Shown one piece after another: positions 11,845-23,122 of a stretch of DNA of 64,000 nucleotides (position 1 is its first letter; each line of letters starts with the position of its first letter). The stretch is from Hymenoscyphus infarciens (Eukaryota; Ascomycota; Leotiomycetes; Helotiales; Helotiaceae): positions 248,001-312,000 of the forward strand of contig LLCB01000019.1 of assembly GCA_001414345.1 (NCBI GenBank), read 5' to 3'. The notes beneath the pieces were generated by a model, which was not told the origin of the DNA, did not search any database, and was given only the letters and a program-made list of their open reading frames with translations. The position numbers and the translations under genes were made by a program.

Positions 11845-12862
11845 TGAACAACCAATCACAAGCATTTCTATAAGCTCATTCTATATTGGCTTGACGACTA
11901 CGTATATTGGGGAAGCTGAGTGTTTTGATGCAAGCTTTTTTTTCCGTTGCCTCTTGTGAAAATGATTTTCTTCGGAAGAGATATGCGATGTGCGGGCCTG
12001 TTGGGGCTGTGAACGAAGTTGCTGTTAGGATTTTGCTATCTGTAAGGAGAATTTATGAAGCTGGTGAACATTACGATTTAATATTTTCTAGGATCCAGAA
12101 TAATTATCAATCCTTCTACTAAAAAATTCCCTTGTTGTAACTCACCAGCTAAGTGCTCGTGCCTAGATGGTACATCTATACATTTATTTATTCGCAGTCG
12201 GACCTCTGGGATCACAAGATATGCTTATGTACTACTCGTGGTCTTATCCTTCTCTTTCCATTCTTCAAGTCCTACATCCGAAAGTCCATAATATACGTTG
12301 AAACGAAAAAGACGGTCCTCCTCATACATATCCTCGTGAGCCCAGTGGAAGTCGCTCGCCGTCTTCTACGTCTAAGTGACAATTTCTTTCATTGCTGTAA
12401 TAACTTTTGAGAGGTATCTCTTGAAGACAACTCCTGGCGCGCTGCCGGTTCTAATACTCACAGTGTTTTGGGTTTCCCCGCCTAATCTGTTATCCTATCC
12501 TACCTTAATAATCCTTCTCCTTCTTACCTCTATTTTAAGGCTATCTCGCCTAATCCTATCCTAATATATTACTTCTCCTAGCTACTCCGATCCTATTCTA
12601 AAATTTATTCCGCCTATTCTTTCTTATCTAAGGTATTAGAGTAGCCTTTCCTAGCCTATAGAGGAGGCTAGGTAAGGTATATACTAGCCTTAAATATACT
12701 TAGTCCCTAGTATAACAGTCTATAATAGAGCCTTCTAAATAAACCTTACTTTACTAGGTCCTACTATAAACTAATTCGCCTAAGACAAAGTATTATTTAT
12801 AGTATTATTAGTAGATTTAGCAGGAGTAGTACTATCTAAGAAAAGCATATAATATTAGTCTC

Positions 12863-15800
12863 TATAAGAGGTTATATACGTATAGGGTAGACTATAGAGT
12901 AGGCTACAGAGTAGGTTAGAAGTACGTAAGTTGAATCAGCATAGGGTAGGTTAGGTGATCGCTAAATCACGTTTCTAAGGAGTCGAAGTATAAGTATAAA
13001 AGACTTAGTGAAATTTAACTTAATTTCTAACTAAAAGATAGAAGAGAGCTATATATACTTCTAGAGTAAATACTAGAAGCTTCTATAGCTTATAAATCAA
13101 AGGGGTTACTAGAAGGTTCTAGGGATTACGTGTTCGCTTAACTGTAACCGAGAACGTAACTGAACCTTCTAGACAACACTAGAAAGAACTAGTATAGACT
13201 AAGGTTTAAATCTAAAGCCTATTAGTAAGTAAGGTAATTATTACCTAATACTAACACACTCTCTTAATAAGTACTTTACTTAATAATAGAGGAAATACTT
13301 ACTTAACTTTAAAGTAGAAGTAAGTAAATAAAATAGAAGTAAATATTAACTTAACTTTAAAGTATAAGTTAATAGACTAAGTAAGAGCTAAAAGTAGACT
13401 AATAACTAATCTAATCTTAAAGAACGAATACCTCTTTAAAGAGAGTAGTAAAAATAAATAAAAGTATCTCTTTAATAGAGAATACTAAATATATAGCTTA
13501 TATAAAGCCATGTTCTTTAAGAAGGCTCTTATTACACTTAACAGCTTTAGTAAAGTGTATTTTGCTCTTTAGTAGAGACTTAAATAGAAGCTAAAAGTTA
13601 AAGAAAGACTAATAGACTAAGAAAGAGTATCTCTTTAATAGAGAATACTAAAAATAAAAGTCTTTTATATAAAGCTAAGTTCTTTTAAAGAACTTGTTTA
13701 AAGTCTTTAATTATAGACTAACCTTTAAGCTTTATATTATCTTCTTTAAAGTCTTTATTCTTATAAACTAACCTAGATATAGTAGGTATAGTAGAAGAAG
13801 AAGAAGAAGAGTCTTTAGTAATAAAAGAGTTATTTATCTCTTCTTCTATAGACTTAATCATATAGTTCTTATAAGGATTATTAGAACTAATACCTTCTTT
13901 ATAAGTTTTAGGTTCTAAAATAAAACCTATAGAAGGCTTCTTAATAATAGTAGCCTTATTATCTTCTTTTATAAGGTTTTCACTCTCTATTTTAGAGACT
14001 AAAACAGTAGAAGTTTTAGATTTTAAAGGCTTTTTAGAAAGCTTTTTATTAGTAGTCTCTAAGAGAGTAGACTTGTTTTTTAGTTTATTTTTAGACTCTT
14101 TATTAGAGTCTACTTTCTTACTTCTAGTCTTAGATAAGTAGTTAGAGCTATTAGCTTTATAAACTACCTTTTTAAGCTTACTATAATCTATAGTAAGGTT
14201 AGATAGACAGTAGACATTATCTAGCCAAAGAGCTTTAATCTTAATATTAGCTTTACTATTACTAATATAGGTATAGCTCTTATTAAGCTTAATATCTCAA
14301 CCTTTATTAGCTAAAGAGTAAGCTAAAATAAGAGTATTCTTAAGACTAGGGACGTAATATACGTCTTTAATAAGTAGCTCTTTACCTTTATAAGTAACAG
14401 GTATATTACCTTTACCTAGTAGAGGTACTTTAGTATTATTAGCTACTATAATAGAGCTATTAAGCTCTTTAAAATCAAGAAGCCAGCTTTTATTAGGCGT
14501 GAAGTGATTAGAGGCCCCGGAGTCTAATACTAGTTTTCTTTTATTACTAGTATAGCTAGTTATAGTATTTTTATTATTACTATTAATACTAGCTAATATA
14601 ATAACTCTAGGTGAAATAGTAGAGTTATTAGACGAGTCTTCGTCTTCGTCTTTATCTTTGTCTTTATTCTTCTTTTTATTCTTTTTAGAAGAGTTATTAT
14701 TACTAGTATTATTAAGGCTCTTTCTAAGCTCCGGGTGAAGTATAAAGTATTTACTCTTAATATGTCTCTTTTTATTATAGTAGGTATATAGAGAGCTAGT
14801 TTTAATAGAAGCTTTATTAGCTTCTAGATCACTTCTTTAAGTTATTCTAGACTCTTCGCCTATAAGGTCGCTTATTAGCTCTTCTAGGTCTATAGAACTA
14901 ACGTCGTTTCCTATATCTTCGTACTTTCTAGATATAAAAGAATCGAAAGAACTAGAAAGGCTATTAAATATAGTAACTAATATAAAAGTATTAGAAACCT
15001 TTTCGTCTAAGCTTCTTAAGTATATAGCCGAAGACTGAATTTCGGATATATATTCCTCTATAGTACTAAAGTTACTATAGTAGGCATTAGTTATCTTATT
15101 ATAATATCGACCTATTAGTTCTAGACTAGAGCTACTAAAATTAGACTTAATCTTATCTCAAAGTATAAAAGAGGAATCGATATCTATATATCTCTTTATA
15201 TTATTAGAAGATATAATAGATTCTAAAGCAGCTAGAGCTTTATTACTTTTAGCTCTATAGTTGTCGAGTTTATCCTCGTATCTAACTACTAATTCGTCTA
15301 ATTTAGCTTCGTATTTACCTTCTTTTGTCTTATTATAATATAAAGACCTCTTAGGTTCTTTAATAGTATCTAAGATATAAGGTATAAAGCCGTTTATCTT
15401 AAGAAACAGCTCGGCTTCTATAAGCTACTCTATATAATTAGAGCGGCTAATTAGCTTCTCTCCTTTAAACGAAGTAGAAGACATATTTAAAACCCCTTTT
15501 TAAAGTCTATATATATATATATATATATATAGATTAAAACGTACTCTTTTAAGTACTTATTAGCTTTTTCAGTTAGAGAAGAATAGTAAGCTTTATATTC
15601 TCTTTTGAATATAAATAACTATACTATCTTTCTTTCTTACTAGGCTAACTTATCTTATATAAGAATAGGATAACCCACGTACTAATTAAGCTATACTTAA
15701 TCCTCTCCGAGGATGGCTTCTTATAAGTATAGATAATAGTAGTCTTATATAATCTAAAAGTCTACTAGAAGAGATAGCCACTTCTTACTAGCTTCTTTAT

Positions 15801-16563
15801 ATATATAAGTCCTTATATAAAGGTAGCTATAAGCCTAGGCTCCTTAGTTTGAGAAGAAGGCTATACCACCCGTTATAGGATGACGTAATCGTATAAATAT
15901 AGCCGCAGGTCTAAGTATAAGTAGTATATATACGAGTTTTCGTATATATTTACTTATATTTCTAGCTTTACTCTTACTAGAGCTCCTATCTTAGAGACAT
16001 AGGACACAGATCTCTTGCTAAAGACTTCACTATTAGAGGGGGTAGAGGGGGTATACCACCGAATATAACGGTATTTAGACCAGAAGTCGGTAATGTTACG
16101 TAATATCATATAAAACGAGTTCAGCTCTAGAGACCTAAAGTTAGCTCTCTAGGCTCTTAACCTATAAGAGGTTATATATATATAGGGTAGACTACAGAGT
16201 AGGCTACAGGGTAGGTTAGAAGTACGTAAGTTAAATCGGCACAGGGTAGGTCAGGTGATCGCTAAATCACGTTTCTAAGAAGTCGAAGTATAAGTATAAA
16301 AGACTTAGTAAATTTTGACTTTTAACTTGATTTCTAACTAAAAGATAGAAGAGAGCTATATATACTTCTAGAGTAAATACTAGAAGCTTCTATAGCTTAT
16401 AAATCAAAGGGGTTACTAGAAGGTTCTAGGGATCACGTGTTCGCTTAACCGTAACCGAGAACGTAACCGAACCTTCTAGACAACACTAGAAAGAACTAGT
16501 ATAGACTAAGGTTTAAACCTAAAGCCTATTAGTAAGTAAGGTAATTATTACCTAATACTAACA
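12863..16563 (-). mobile_element. Ty1/copia-like retrotransposon, internally deleted, two LTRs
   Basis: Direct LTRs lie at 12863-13256 and 16163-16563, flanked by the 5-bp duplication GTCTC (12858-12862 and 16564-16568). The element reads on the minus strand. A purine tract (AAGAGAGTG) abuts the 3' LTR at 13257-13265, and a candidate primer site starts just inside the 5' LTR at 16162. Between the LTRs are only Gag, protease and a following region; no reverse transcriptase was recognised. It is therefore deleted or non-autonomous as well as mutated. Confidence 0.88.
13700..15484 (-). pseudogene. copia Gag-protease polyprotein relic
   Basis: On the minus strand, ATG at 15484 opens MSSTSFKGEKLISRSNY, a typical copia Gag start. 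A UBN2-like Gag region follows (SNFSTIEEYISEIQSS). The protease signature LDSGASNHFT lies near 14520, followed by a GAG-pre-integrase-like stretch (IKDVYYVPSLKNTLILAYSL). The tail after about 14300 is Ser/Lys/Asn-rich. The frame contains a few stops, and integrase and RT cores are absent. Codon content is extremely AT-rich, as expected after RIP. Confidence 0.82.
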
Positions 16564-18055
16564 GTCTCTAATCAGTACCTAAAAATAGAGGTTTTACTAT
16601 AGTAAATCAAGTACTTAGTAAAGCACTTAATTTAGTACTATTTAAAAGGACTTAGAAGGTAAGTAGTAAGATAAAGAGAATTAGGTTATTACTAATCTAC
16701 TAAGATAATATATAATTTAGATATAATATCTTATCTTTTAGTAGCTTTAATAATATTATTATTTTTGATACTTCTTAAATTAGTCTATAATATTAGTACT
16801 TTATATTACTTTTTACTTATTTTAATACTTTTTACTTATATACTTCCTATTCTATCCTATCCTATCTAATACCTCTCCTTACCTAGCTCTCTCTTTTAGT
16901 CTTCCTTACCTCTCTTATTTAAATTTAGTATCTCTCTTATCTAATTTAGCCTAGCCTATAAGTGAAATTAGCTTATCCTCTCCTTTCCTAATAGAGAGGG
17001 GTAGTCTATCCTCTCTAGAGTGCTAGGCTGACTAAGGCGGGGAAAGCTAAAACACTGAATACTCAACAAGATTAAACGGCCTGGCCACTCGATTAATGCT
17101 TCTCTTTCCACCAGTTGTATAGAATAGTTATAGAGAATGCCCCGTGAGCAAACTCTTGGCCATGATTGCCAATTTTGATTGGATCGAAGAAAGTCTTAGC
17201 TGCTGAAGTTGCGCGACACGCTTCCTATGTTGCGCAATCTTTCGCATATTTGACTTCAGCAGTATCATAAGAGCTCAAGATCACAATTTCCGCGTTCTCT
17301 GTGAGAGAGGCGCATACGATGTTGAAATAGGTTAGCCTGGGAATATACTATAGGATCCTTCAACGGGGCTAAAAAGGATTAAAAATAACAAGGATCCACA
17401 ACGAAAGGCATTCGCGTGAGCTCACACTTTGCATTTGGGATCTGGATCCAGTAGAGGTGCGGATTCGACCAAACCAGTCTTAGAAACAATAGTCTTGATC
17501 TCGTCTTCAAGATTTTTGTGATCAAATTTTTCATTTGCCATAAGAAAATCCAACCCCCGACTGATCACCTGCACCTTTGACCGCTTTGGTTGGAATGCTC
17601 GTTCAGAGATCTGAAGATACGCATCTTCACATTCGTCGAGAGTCATTCGCAGCCTGCCCAACATGACAGCTATCAAACTGCGGTCGTATCAGTGACATTC
17701 CATGGAGGTTTTTTTTTTCCAGGTGTGGGAATTTCAATTTACCCGCCTGTACTAGTGCCACCTATCATATCGAAAAATTCCCAAGGCTGGATCTGCTGAA
17801 CCGGCTGACCTGGTTGACTCCGTTGTTTGCTGATGTTTTCCGTGGGGGGCTTCCAGATAATGATACTTGATAAACCACGAACTCCCCCCTCCATCTCTCG
17901 CATACGACGCTACACGACCCCCTGAAGCATAAGAGCCTCATCCGTGGCATCCATATATGGGAGGGAGGGGGAAATATGATCGAGAGGATGAGTGAACGCC
18001 TACCCAGAGGAAGAAGGCGAAGAGGTCTACCAGCAGCCGTGTCCGATGTTGACAT

Positions 18056-18765
18056 TCTGTTTTACCGACGCGGAGGGGAAGCTCTCGTTGATCGGGTTGT
18101 AAATATGTATTATCGGTATGCGGATGGCCTCGATGGGTCCTCTGCAGATTGACAGTATCTTATCCAAAGGAAGAAAATTGAAGTCTTCAAGATCCAGGTT
18201 GACGATCTCAGCCTCAGCCTGATCTGCTCCAGTGCTTGAAAATCTTCCTTCATTGGCCAGAATTCTTTTCATTGGCTAAAAAAACGCCTCTTCTGCACTA
18301 CCTGTCTTCTATAGTGTGACTCGAAGATAGAGATAGACCGAGAACAAATGAGGAAATTACGTAGTAGGAAAAGTTTTCCTAAAATGAGGACTCCTTGTCT
18401 AGCTGCTTTCCAGGATGATATTAACTTACTGTATGGTTTTTGTATAATTCATGACTACATGAGCTGGACACTAGACTTCTAGGGCCCAAGGCAAAGCAAC
18501 CTATCGTATATCAAATGTTAAAAAACATTGATTTACCAACCAAGCAATGGGCTCTGAAATAACAACAGAATTGATATCTTGCGATCGAAGTTGTGTTGTT
18601 GAAAAGGGATGTTGTTCAAGTAGACTTGCGAGCTAGCCCCACTATAAAGTGACTTCGCGCCTCACCCCTCAGGCCAAAAGCCACCTCTACGACTTCCATA
18701 CCGGACCCCTCAACTCACCACCAAGCTATCCCAAACTCCATATTCCTCCCACCACAACCGCAATC
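18056..18765. other. intergenic between the NLR-like pseudogene and RET3
   Basis: This holds an anonymous 81-codon minus-strand ORF (18027-18272; LEDFNFLPLDKILSI) that could be a remnant of the NLR-like gene's 5' end or of a neighbouring gene. I could not assign it. The rest presumably includes the RET3 promoter; no other feature was seen. Confidence 0.4.
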
Positions 18766-19554
18766 ATGGCGCCCAGCATGTCCCTCTTCTCAATCAACGC
18801 AATCATAATCCTAAACTCTGACGACGGCTCCCGCGTATTCGCAAAATACTTCAATGCACCCCATCACCAAACAACCGGCCGTACGTCCTGTCCCCCTCCC
18901 CTCTATTTCCCCTTTCTCCCCACCAATCATCCCTCCCCAAATCACACCTAACTATTCTCAGATGCAAGCCCCCAAACCGCACCCTACGCAGACGTCAAAT
19001 CCCAAAAATCATTCGAAAAGGGCCTCCTCGAGAAGACCGCAAAACAAACCGCAGACATCATATTATACGACAACAGGATTGTCCTGTACAAGAGCGAAAG
19101 CGATGTGATGATGTATGTGGTAGGGGGCGTGGATGAGAATGAGATTATGCTTTATAATGTCGTGTTGTGCTTGAGAGATAGTTTGCATTTGTTGTTTAAG
19201 TACTTATCCTCCTTCCTTATCCCCCCCATATCCCCTTCCCATGCCATTCCTCCCATCCGGTCGGCCCCAGAGAGAGTATAGGAATAGGACTGATATGCGA
19301 TCGCCCACAGACAATCCGTAGACAAACGTACCATAATCGAAAATTACGACCTCGTCTCCCTCGCCATTGACGAAATGGTTGACGATGGAATTATTCTCGA
19401 AACAGACCCCACGATTATCGTTCAGCGAGTCAGTAAAGCGCCTACACAGGATGTCACGCAGTTGAAGAGTATCGATTTGAGTGAGCAGGGAATGAATAAC
19501 TTGGCGCAATTTGGAAAGGCGAAGCTGGGGGATTGGCTGAGGCAGGGTTTGTGA
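18766..19554 (+). CDS. RET3: coatomer subunit zeta (COPI)
   Basis: Zeta-COP is the small adaptin-sigma-like (longin-fold) subunit of the COPI coat for Golgi-to-ER and intra-Golgi vesicles. Three exons, 18766-18880, 18962-19199 and 19311-19554, give 198 aa, the normal family length. The introns are GTACGT...TCAG and GTACTT...ACAG. The N-terminus reads MAPSMSLFSINAIIILNSDD. Exon 2 contains DIILYDNRIVLYKSESDV and VVGGVDENEIMLYNVV. Exon 3 starts QSVDKRTIIENYDLVSLAID and runs through the conserved DDGIILETDP to the C-terminus KLGDWLRQGL. It is convergent with SUA5, 337 bp apart. The gene looks intact although it stands beside a heavily mutated TE block. Confidence 0.95.
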
Positions 19555-19891
19555 AGGCGATATGTTTTTGGTGGAAGCATTATACTGAACCGGGGTCGAG
19601 GGGAATGGATGCTCTAAGGCTTACTTGTTGAAGAAAATAAAAGGGCTCATAGGTAACCTTGGGGAGATAGGGGTGGAGGAAGAATATCAAAATGGGAGGG
19701 AGCAAGATAGATTTGGAGTTCAGGTACATCAAGCACAGCGTTTTTGCCGGAGGCTCTCCTGGCATGGAGATGAATTTTACGAGACTTCACATTCATCACA
19801 TCACGATGTTGCACATGCAACTGGGAAATGGAAAATATGCAATTATTTTTATTTGAGCAGGGTCAAGGCCGTGAACTCTATGGGCAAAGAT
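19555..19891. other. convergent intergenic spacer RET3/SUA5
   Basis: This short spacer between two 3' ends presumably holds both 3' UTRs and poly(A) sites. I see no gene or repeat. Confidence 0.5.
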
Positions 19892-21265
19892 TTATGATTT
19901 TTCAATGACAGAGGCAGCTTTGCGAAGTCGGTTCATGACTGCTGCTGCGATATCCCCTTCATCATCAATACCTTCCACATAGATAACATCGACATTTCTC
20001 TTGTCTAGTTCTCTAAGTGCTGAAAATAGTCCGTGCGCGATTTCTTTGGTATCGCTACCCAAAGAAATCCCAATCATGTTGGCAACGTGGTTTAGTGCGG
20101 GTTTTGGGAGATGTCCAGCCCAGATGAGGTTTCCAAATTCCAATTGACAAGATGTCCCTTCCAAAGGTTCCTCGATAGCTGAAAGTTCAACATGGCTGAT
20201 ATCTTTGCTGGTTTCACCGGGTTCTGGGGTCAACCGATCGTGATTGAATCCTGCCCAATCTACCCAATGACGAGTGCTAACAATACCAATAGTAGGAAAT
20301 GAGCTTGGAGGGGAACCACTTGAAGCTTCGCCATGTTGCAGAATTACCCTTCGAGTTTCCAGCGGGAGCTCAATCAAAGGTTTTTGAGATGCATTCTCAT
20401 ACAGAACAACCTTCGCCTTTGGGCTGTAGTGTTTGTACTTCATCCCAGGAGCTCGGGGTGCTTTCGAACCCAGTTCGCTCTGATCTTTGTATCCTTTGAC
20501 AACATTTTCCCACCCGGCACTTTCCTTGATTCGATCAATGCTTAACCCTCCTGGTCTCAGCAAAACGGGAGGATCGCAAAGTCCGTCGACGACAGTGCTC
20601 TCTACACCCACTTGACAAGCTCCACCATCAAGTATCAGCTCAATCTTTCCATCGAGATCGTAGCGAACATGTTCGGCAGTTGTGGGGGAAGGCTTGGTGG
20701 AGGCATTCGCAGAAGGAGCGGCAAGCGGCACACCCGCCAACTTGATGAGCGACAAAGCCAGAGGAGAGTCGGGCATTCGTGCTCCGAAGGTTTCCAACCC
20801 AGCAGTAACTTCAGGCGCCAATACTCTGGGGGTCGGGTTAGGCAGAAGAATGGTCAAGGGGCCCGGCCAGAACTTGTTGATCAGATCCCGATAGATTTCT
20901 GGAATTGGATCTGCTGCGGACTCTTTCTTTCCCAAAAGGCTTCGCAGCATCGCAAGGTCACAGACATGAACAATGAGTGGATTATCCGATGGCCGTCCTT
21001 TCGCCTTGTAAATCCCCTTGACCGCTTCGCTCCTCGTTGCATCTGCTCCCAGTCCATACACAGTTTCTGTCGGAAATCCAACAGGTATACTGCTAGTCTT
21101 GAGCTCCTTCGCTGCTTCCTGCAGAGGTTTGAGGTTTTCTGTCTTCGTAGGAACCTCCCACTCTTCCAAGGTAGCTTTGTCTTTGAAAGCACCCAGATCA
21201 TTCATATTGACTGGCAGAATGCGCGTTTTGAGGACGGTGGCCTCTTTGGTACAGTTGGATCCCAT
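19892..21265 (-). CDS. SUA5: threonylcarbamoyl-AMP synthase
   Basis: Sua5 makes L-threonylcarbamoyl-adenylate from threonine, bicarbonate and ATP, the first step of t6A37 formation in ANN-decoding tRNAs; it acts in cytosol and mitochondria. The single-exon 457-aa frame has the YrdC domain (about residues 50-250): FPTETVYGLGADAT (64-77), KAKGRPSDNPL (87-97), FWPGPLTILLP and PLAAPSANAS. The linker motif APGMKYKHYSP precedes the C-terminal Sua5 domain, which ends in AVMNRLRKAAS. Length is close to the yeast protein. Start at 21265 is the first ATG after an in-frame TAG; about 75 nt between that stop and the ATG are open but lack a Met. It is divergent from PRE2 and convergent with RET3. Confidence 0.96.
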   Translation of the reverse strand: MGSNCTKEATVLKTRILPVNMNDLGAFKDKATLEEWEVPTKTENLKPLQEAAKELKTSSIPVGFPTETVYGLGADATRSEAVKGIYKAKGRPSDNPLIVHVCDLAMLRSLLGKKESAADPIPEIYRDLINKFWPGPLTILLPNPTPRVLAPEVTAGLETFGARMPDSPLALSLIKLAGVPLAAPSANASTKPSPTTAEHVRYDLDGKIELILDGGACQVGVESTVVDGLCDPPVLLRPGGLSIDRIKESAGWENVVKGYKDQSELGSKAPRAPGMKYKHYSPKAKVVLYENASQKPLIELPLETRRVILQHGEASSGSPPSSFPTIGIVSTRHWVDWAGFNHDRLTPEPGETSKDISHVELSAIEEPLEGTSCQLEFGNLIWAGHLPKPALNHVANMIGISLGSDTKEIAHGLFSALRELDKRNVDVIYVEGIDDEGDIAAAVMNRLRKAASVIEKS

Positions 21266-22110
21266 TTTGATAGCTGCTTCGAGAGTTTTGAAAAACTGTT
21301 CTGCTAGACTTCGACGGATGGGGAAAGCCAGCTTGAAGGAGTTCTACCTCCGTATTCGGCGACTTCGACGTTTGTAGAATCCTGTGGAAGTCGTTTGAAA
21401 GGTATTGAACATTCTTCGTGTGATCTCGTCTGCTGGTGTTGATTTATGGATGCATTTGGGGTTGTTGCAAATATTTGCATTTGTTGTTGAAAAGGATGTG
21501 AAGCAAAATGGTGAGTCGAAGAGGTAGAAAATTTGGCGAGGCTGCGCAAGGCTGACAGATTATGACAAACCTTGCCAGACTTGTCTGGGGTTTCTTAAGT
21601 CTGCCTTCAAATTCCAATCTAATAAATACTTCTGATCCTGATAGTTGAAGTTGAGTTTTTCTTAGCCGAATGAAGTTTTTCTTAGCCAGTGGATGCTATA
21701 ATGAAGTCTTTGGGCCGGAGAGAAGTTCGGACGATGAGCCAACGGAACGGCGCAAGATCTTGGGAACTAGCCTGCGGGGAACTCGCACTTAAATAAATAG
21801 AACGGCCATGTTTAACCTCAAAAACCAAGATATCGTTTGTTGATATCCTAAAGAAATTCCAGGAGAACTCCAAGATCTAATATATAGTTGTAGTTGAGTG
21901 ACACGTGATGACGCTAGTCCTAAAAGGGGCCTGCAGTAAACCTTGTCTCGCTGACGCGAACGCTGCCGCGAAGTCAAGCTGCCTGAAGCTCCAGTTCAGA
22001 ATAGGGAATCTATTGACAACACCATCAACTTTGTAATCTACACCCAACCTCTCAACTTCCTCCGCCTCAATCTCCTTCTACTTCCCAACACTCACTCGCA
22101 AACCGTCACC
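21266..22110. promoter_or_regulatory. shared upstream region of SUA5 and PRE2
   Basis: This 845-bp divergent spacer must contain both promoters. A CACGTGA word lies near 21902. The 80 bp before the PRE2 ATG are CT- and CA-rich, typical of fungal 5' UTRs. No repeat or extra gene was seen. Confidence 0.5.
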
Positions 22111-23122
22111 ATGGATACTCTCGTTGCTCAATACAGCCGGCCTATGTTCGAGAAGGAGAACCATTGCGAGGATGAGCTCTACCAACCCGCACCCAGTCTG
22201 TCCCTGAAGTTCGCCATGCCACCAGTCGCACAAGTACGTTCTGCTCATCTCTCCCAGCGTCTTCCACAGCTCTGGGGTCCATCCTCAATCAACCTACGAT
22301 TTATGCTAACATATCTCCTCATCTAGCCCTCAGCCTGGCTCCGAGCAGCAACAGACGACCATGCCAACCCCAACTGCCCCATCAAAATCGCACACGGTAC
22401 CACCACACTAGCATTCAGATTTCAAGGCGGTATTATCGTAGCAACCGATTCGAGGGCAACTGCGGGAAACTGGATTGCTAGTCAAACGGTCAAGAAGGTT
22501 ATTGAGATCAACAGCTGTTTGCTGGGCACAATGGCTGGTGGTGCTGCTGTGAGTTCTCCATTTGAGCCACTTTTCGATTTTGGAATACTCCAACAACAGA
22601 AATGGGGCTGATGTGAAATAATAGGATTGTCAATACTGGCTCGCATACTTGGGAATGCAATGTCGATTGCACGAACTCAGACACAAACGCCGAATCTCGG
22701 TCGCTGCTGCTTCCAAAATCCTCGCAAATCTCGTATACTCATACAAGGGAATGGGTCTATCAATGGGGACTATGTGTGCCGGTGTCACTCCATCCGAAGG
22801 TCCAGCGCTCTACTACATCGATTCCGACGGAACACGACTAGCTGGAAACCTCTTCTGTGTCGGATCCGGTCAAACCTTCGCATACGGTGTATTGGACGCA
22901 GAGTATAAATACGATTTGACTGAGCAAGAGGCTTTGGAGTTGGGCAGCAGAAGTATTTTGGCCGCCACCCACAGAGATGCGTATTCTGGAGGTTTCATCA
23001 ACTTGTATCATGTAAAGGAAGACGGATGGGTCAAGCACGGTTTCAGCGACACGAATCCAATATTCTGGAAGACGAAATTGGAGAAGGGCGAATTCTCGAA
23101 CGTTACGAGCGAGATGGTGTAA
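22111..23122 (+). CDS. PRE2: proteasome subunit beta type-5 (chymotrypsin-like)
   Basis: Beta5 supplies the chymotrypsin-like active site of the 20S proteasome. Exons 22111-22233, 22327-22548 and 22625-23122 give 280 aa. Introns start GTACGT and GTGAGT and end CTAG and ATAG. The propeptide is cut at HG-TTTLAF, so the catalytic Thr is residue 66. The expected DSRATAG (Asp17 region), the VKKVIEI segment (Lys33), and MAGGAADCQYW across the second splice site are all present. Later motifs include [13 protein letters not shown] and [17 protein letters not shown]. Length matches yeast Pre2 (about 287 aa). The gene is intact. Confidence 0.97.

Larger units (their letters stand above)
12461..17057. 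mobile_element. long hAT-type MITE carrying a nested copia element
   Basis: The ends CAGTGTTTTGGGTTTCCCC (left) and GGGGAAAGCTAAAACACTG (right) are inverted repeats. Perfect 8-bp duplications AATACTCA lie at 12453-12460 and 17058-17065. Without the copia insert the element is about 0.89 kb and non-coding. It is related to the inverted full copy at 42840-43825 and the truncated copy at 31989. It interrupts the patatin domain of the NLR-like gene. Confidence 0.9.
9102..17954 (-). pseudogene. NLR-like (STAND) gene: patatin-NACHT-ankyrin, broken by three transposons
   Basis: Read on the minus strand, the patatin-like phospholipase part starts near 17954. A DGGG oxyanion motif lies near 17895, followed by a one-base slip in a G run, then FFDMIGGTSTGG with the GXSXG serine motif. 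A 65-nt intron (17742-17678) precedes LIAVMLGRL. After the 4.6-kb insertion the patatin C-terminus continues (APGVVFKRYLSKVITAMKEI). Then come a linker, the Walker A segment SHPGVGKSALMKH, the Walker B segment CIILIDALDECN, a helical region (to 9467) and ankyrin-like repeats (GTALEIAAGEGNIDVVRLLL) ending at 9102. Insertions lie at 10354-10879, 11451-11844 and 12461-17057. In-frame stops occur at 11876-11878, 12225-12227, 12366-12368, 12372-12374 and 17225-17227, and the ankyrin part is frameshifted. Fungal proteins of this layout act in nonself recognition and programmed cell death; that role is family knowledge. The gene is clearly inactive. Confidence 0.88.

Noticed and set aside
13700..15484. 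Active copia polyprotein
   Set aside because: Stops, AT-driven codons and absence of RT and integrase cores show that it is a relic.
12461..17057. Autonomous hAT transposon
   Set aside because: No transposase-like frame was found; the size comes from the nested copia element.
18027..18272. N-terminal domain of the NLR-like gene
   Set aside because: Order and strand fit, but no recognised motif or frame link to the patatin part, so left unassigned.
20612..21377. 231- and 119-codon plus-strand ORFs antisense to SUA5
   Set aside because: They are shadow frames of a conserved gene and lack motifs.
21481..21549. Mitochondrial presequence exon for SUA5
   Set aside because: The upstream frame looks presequence-like but begins without an ATG and no clean splice pair joins it to the SUA5 frame.
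18766..23122. Functional cluster of RET3, SUA5 and PRE2
   Set aside because: The genes act in unrelated pathways and are arranged convergently and divergently; there is no sign of co-regulation.
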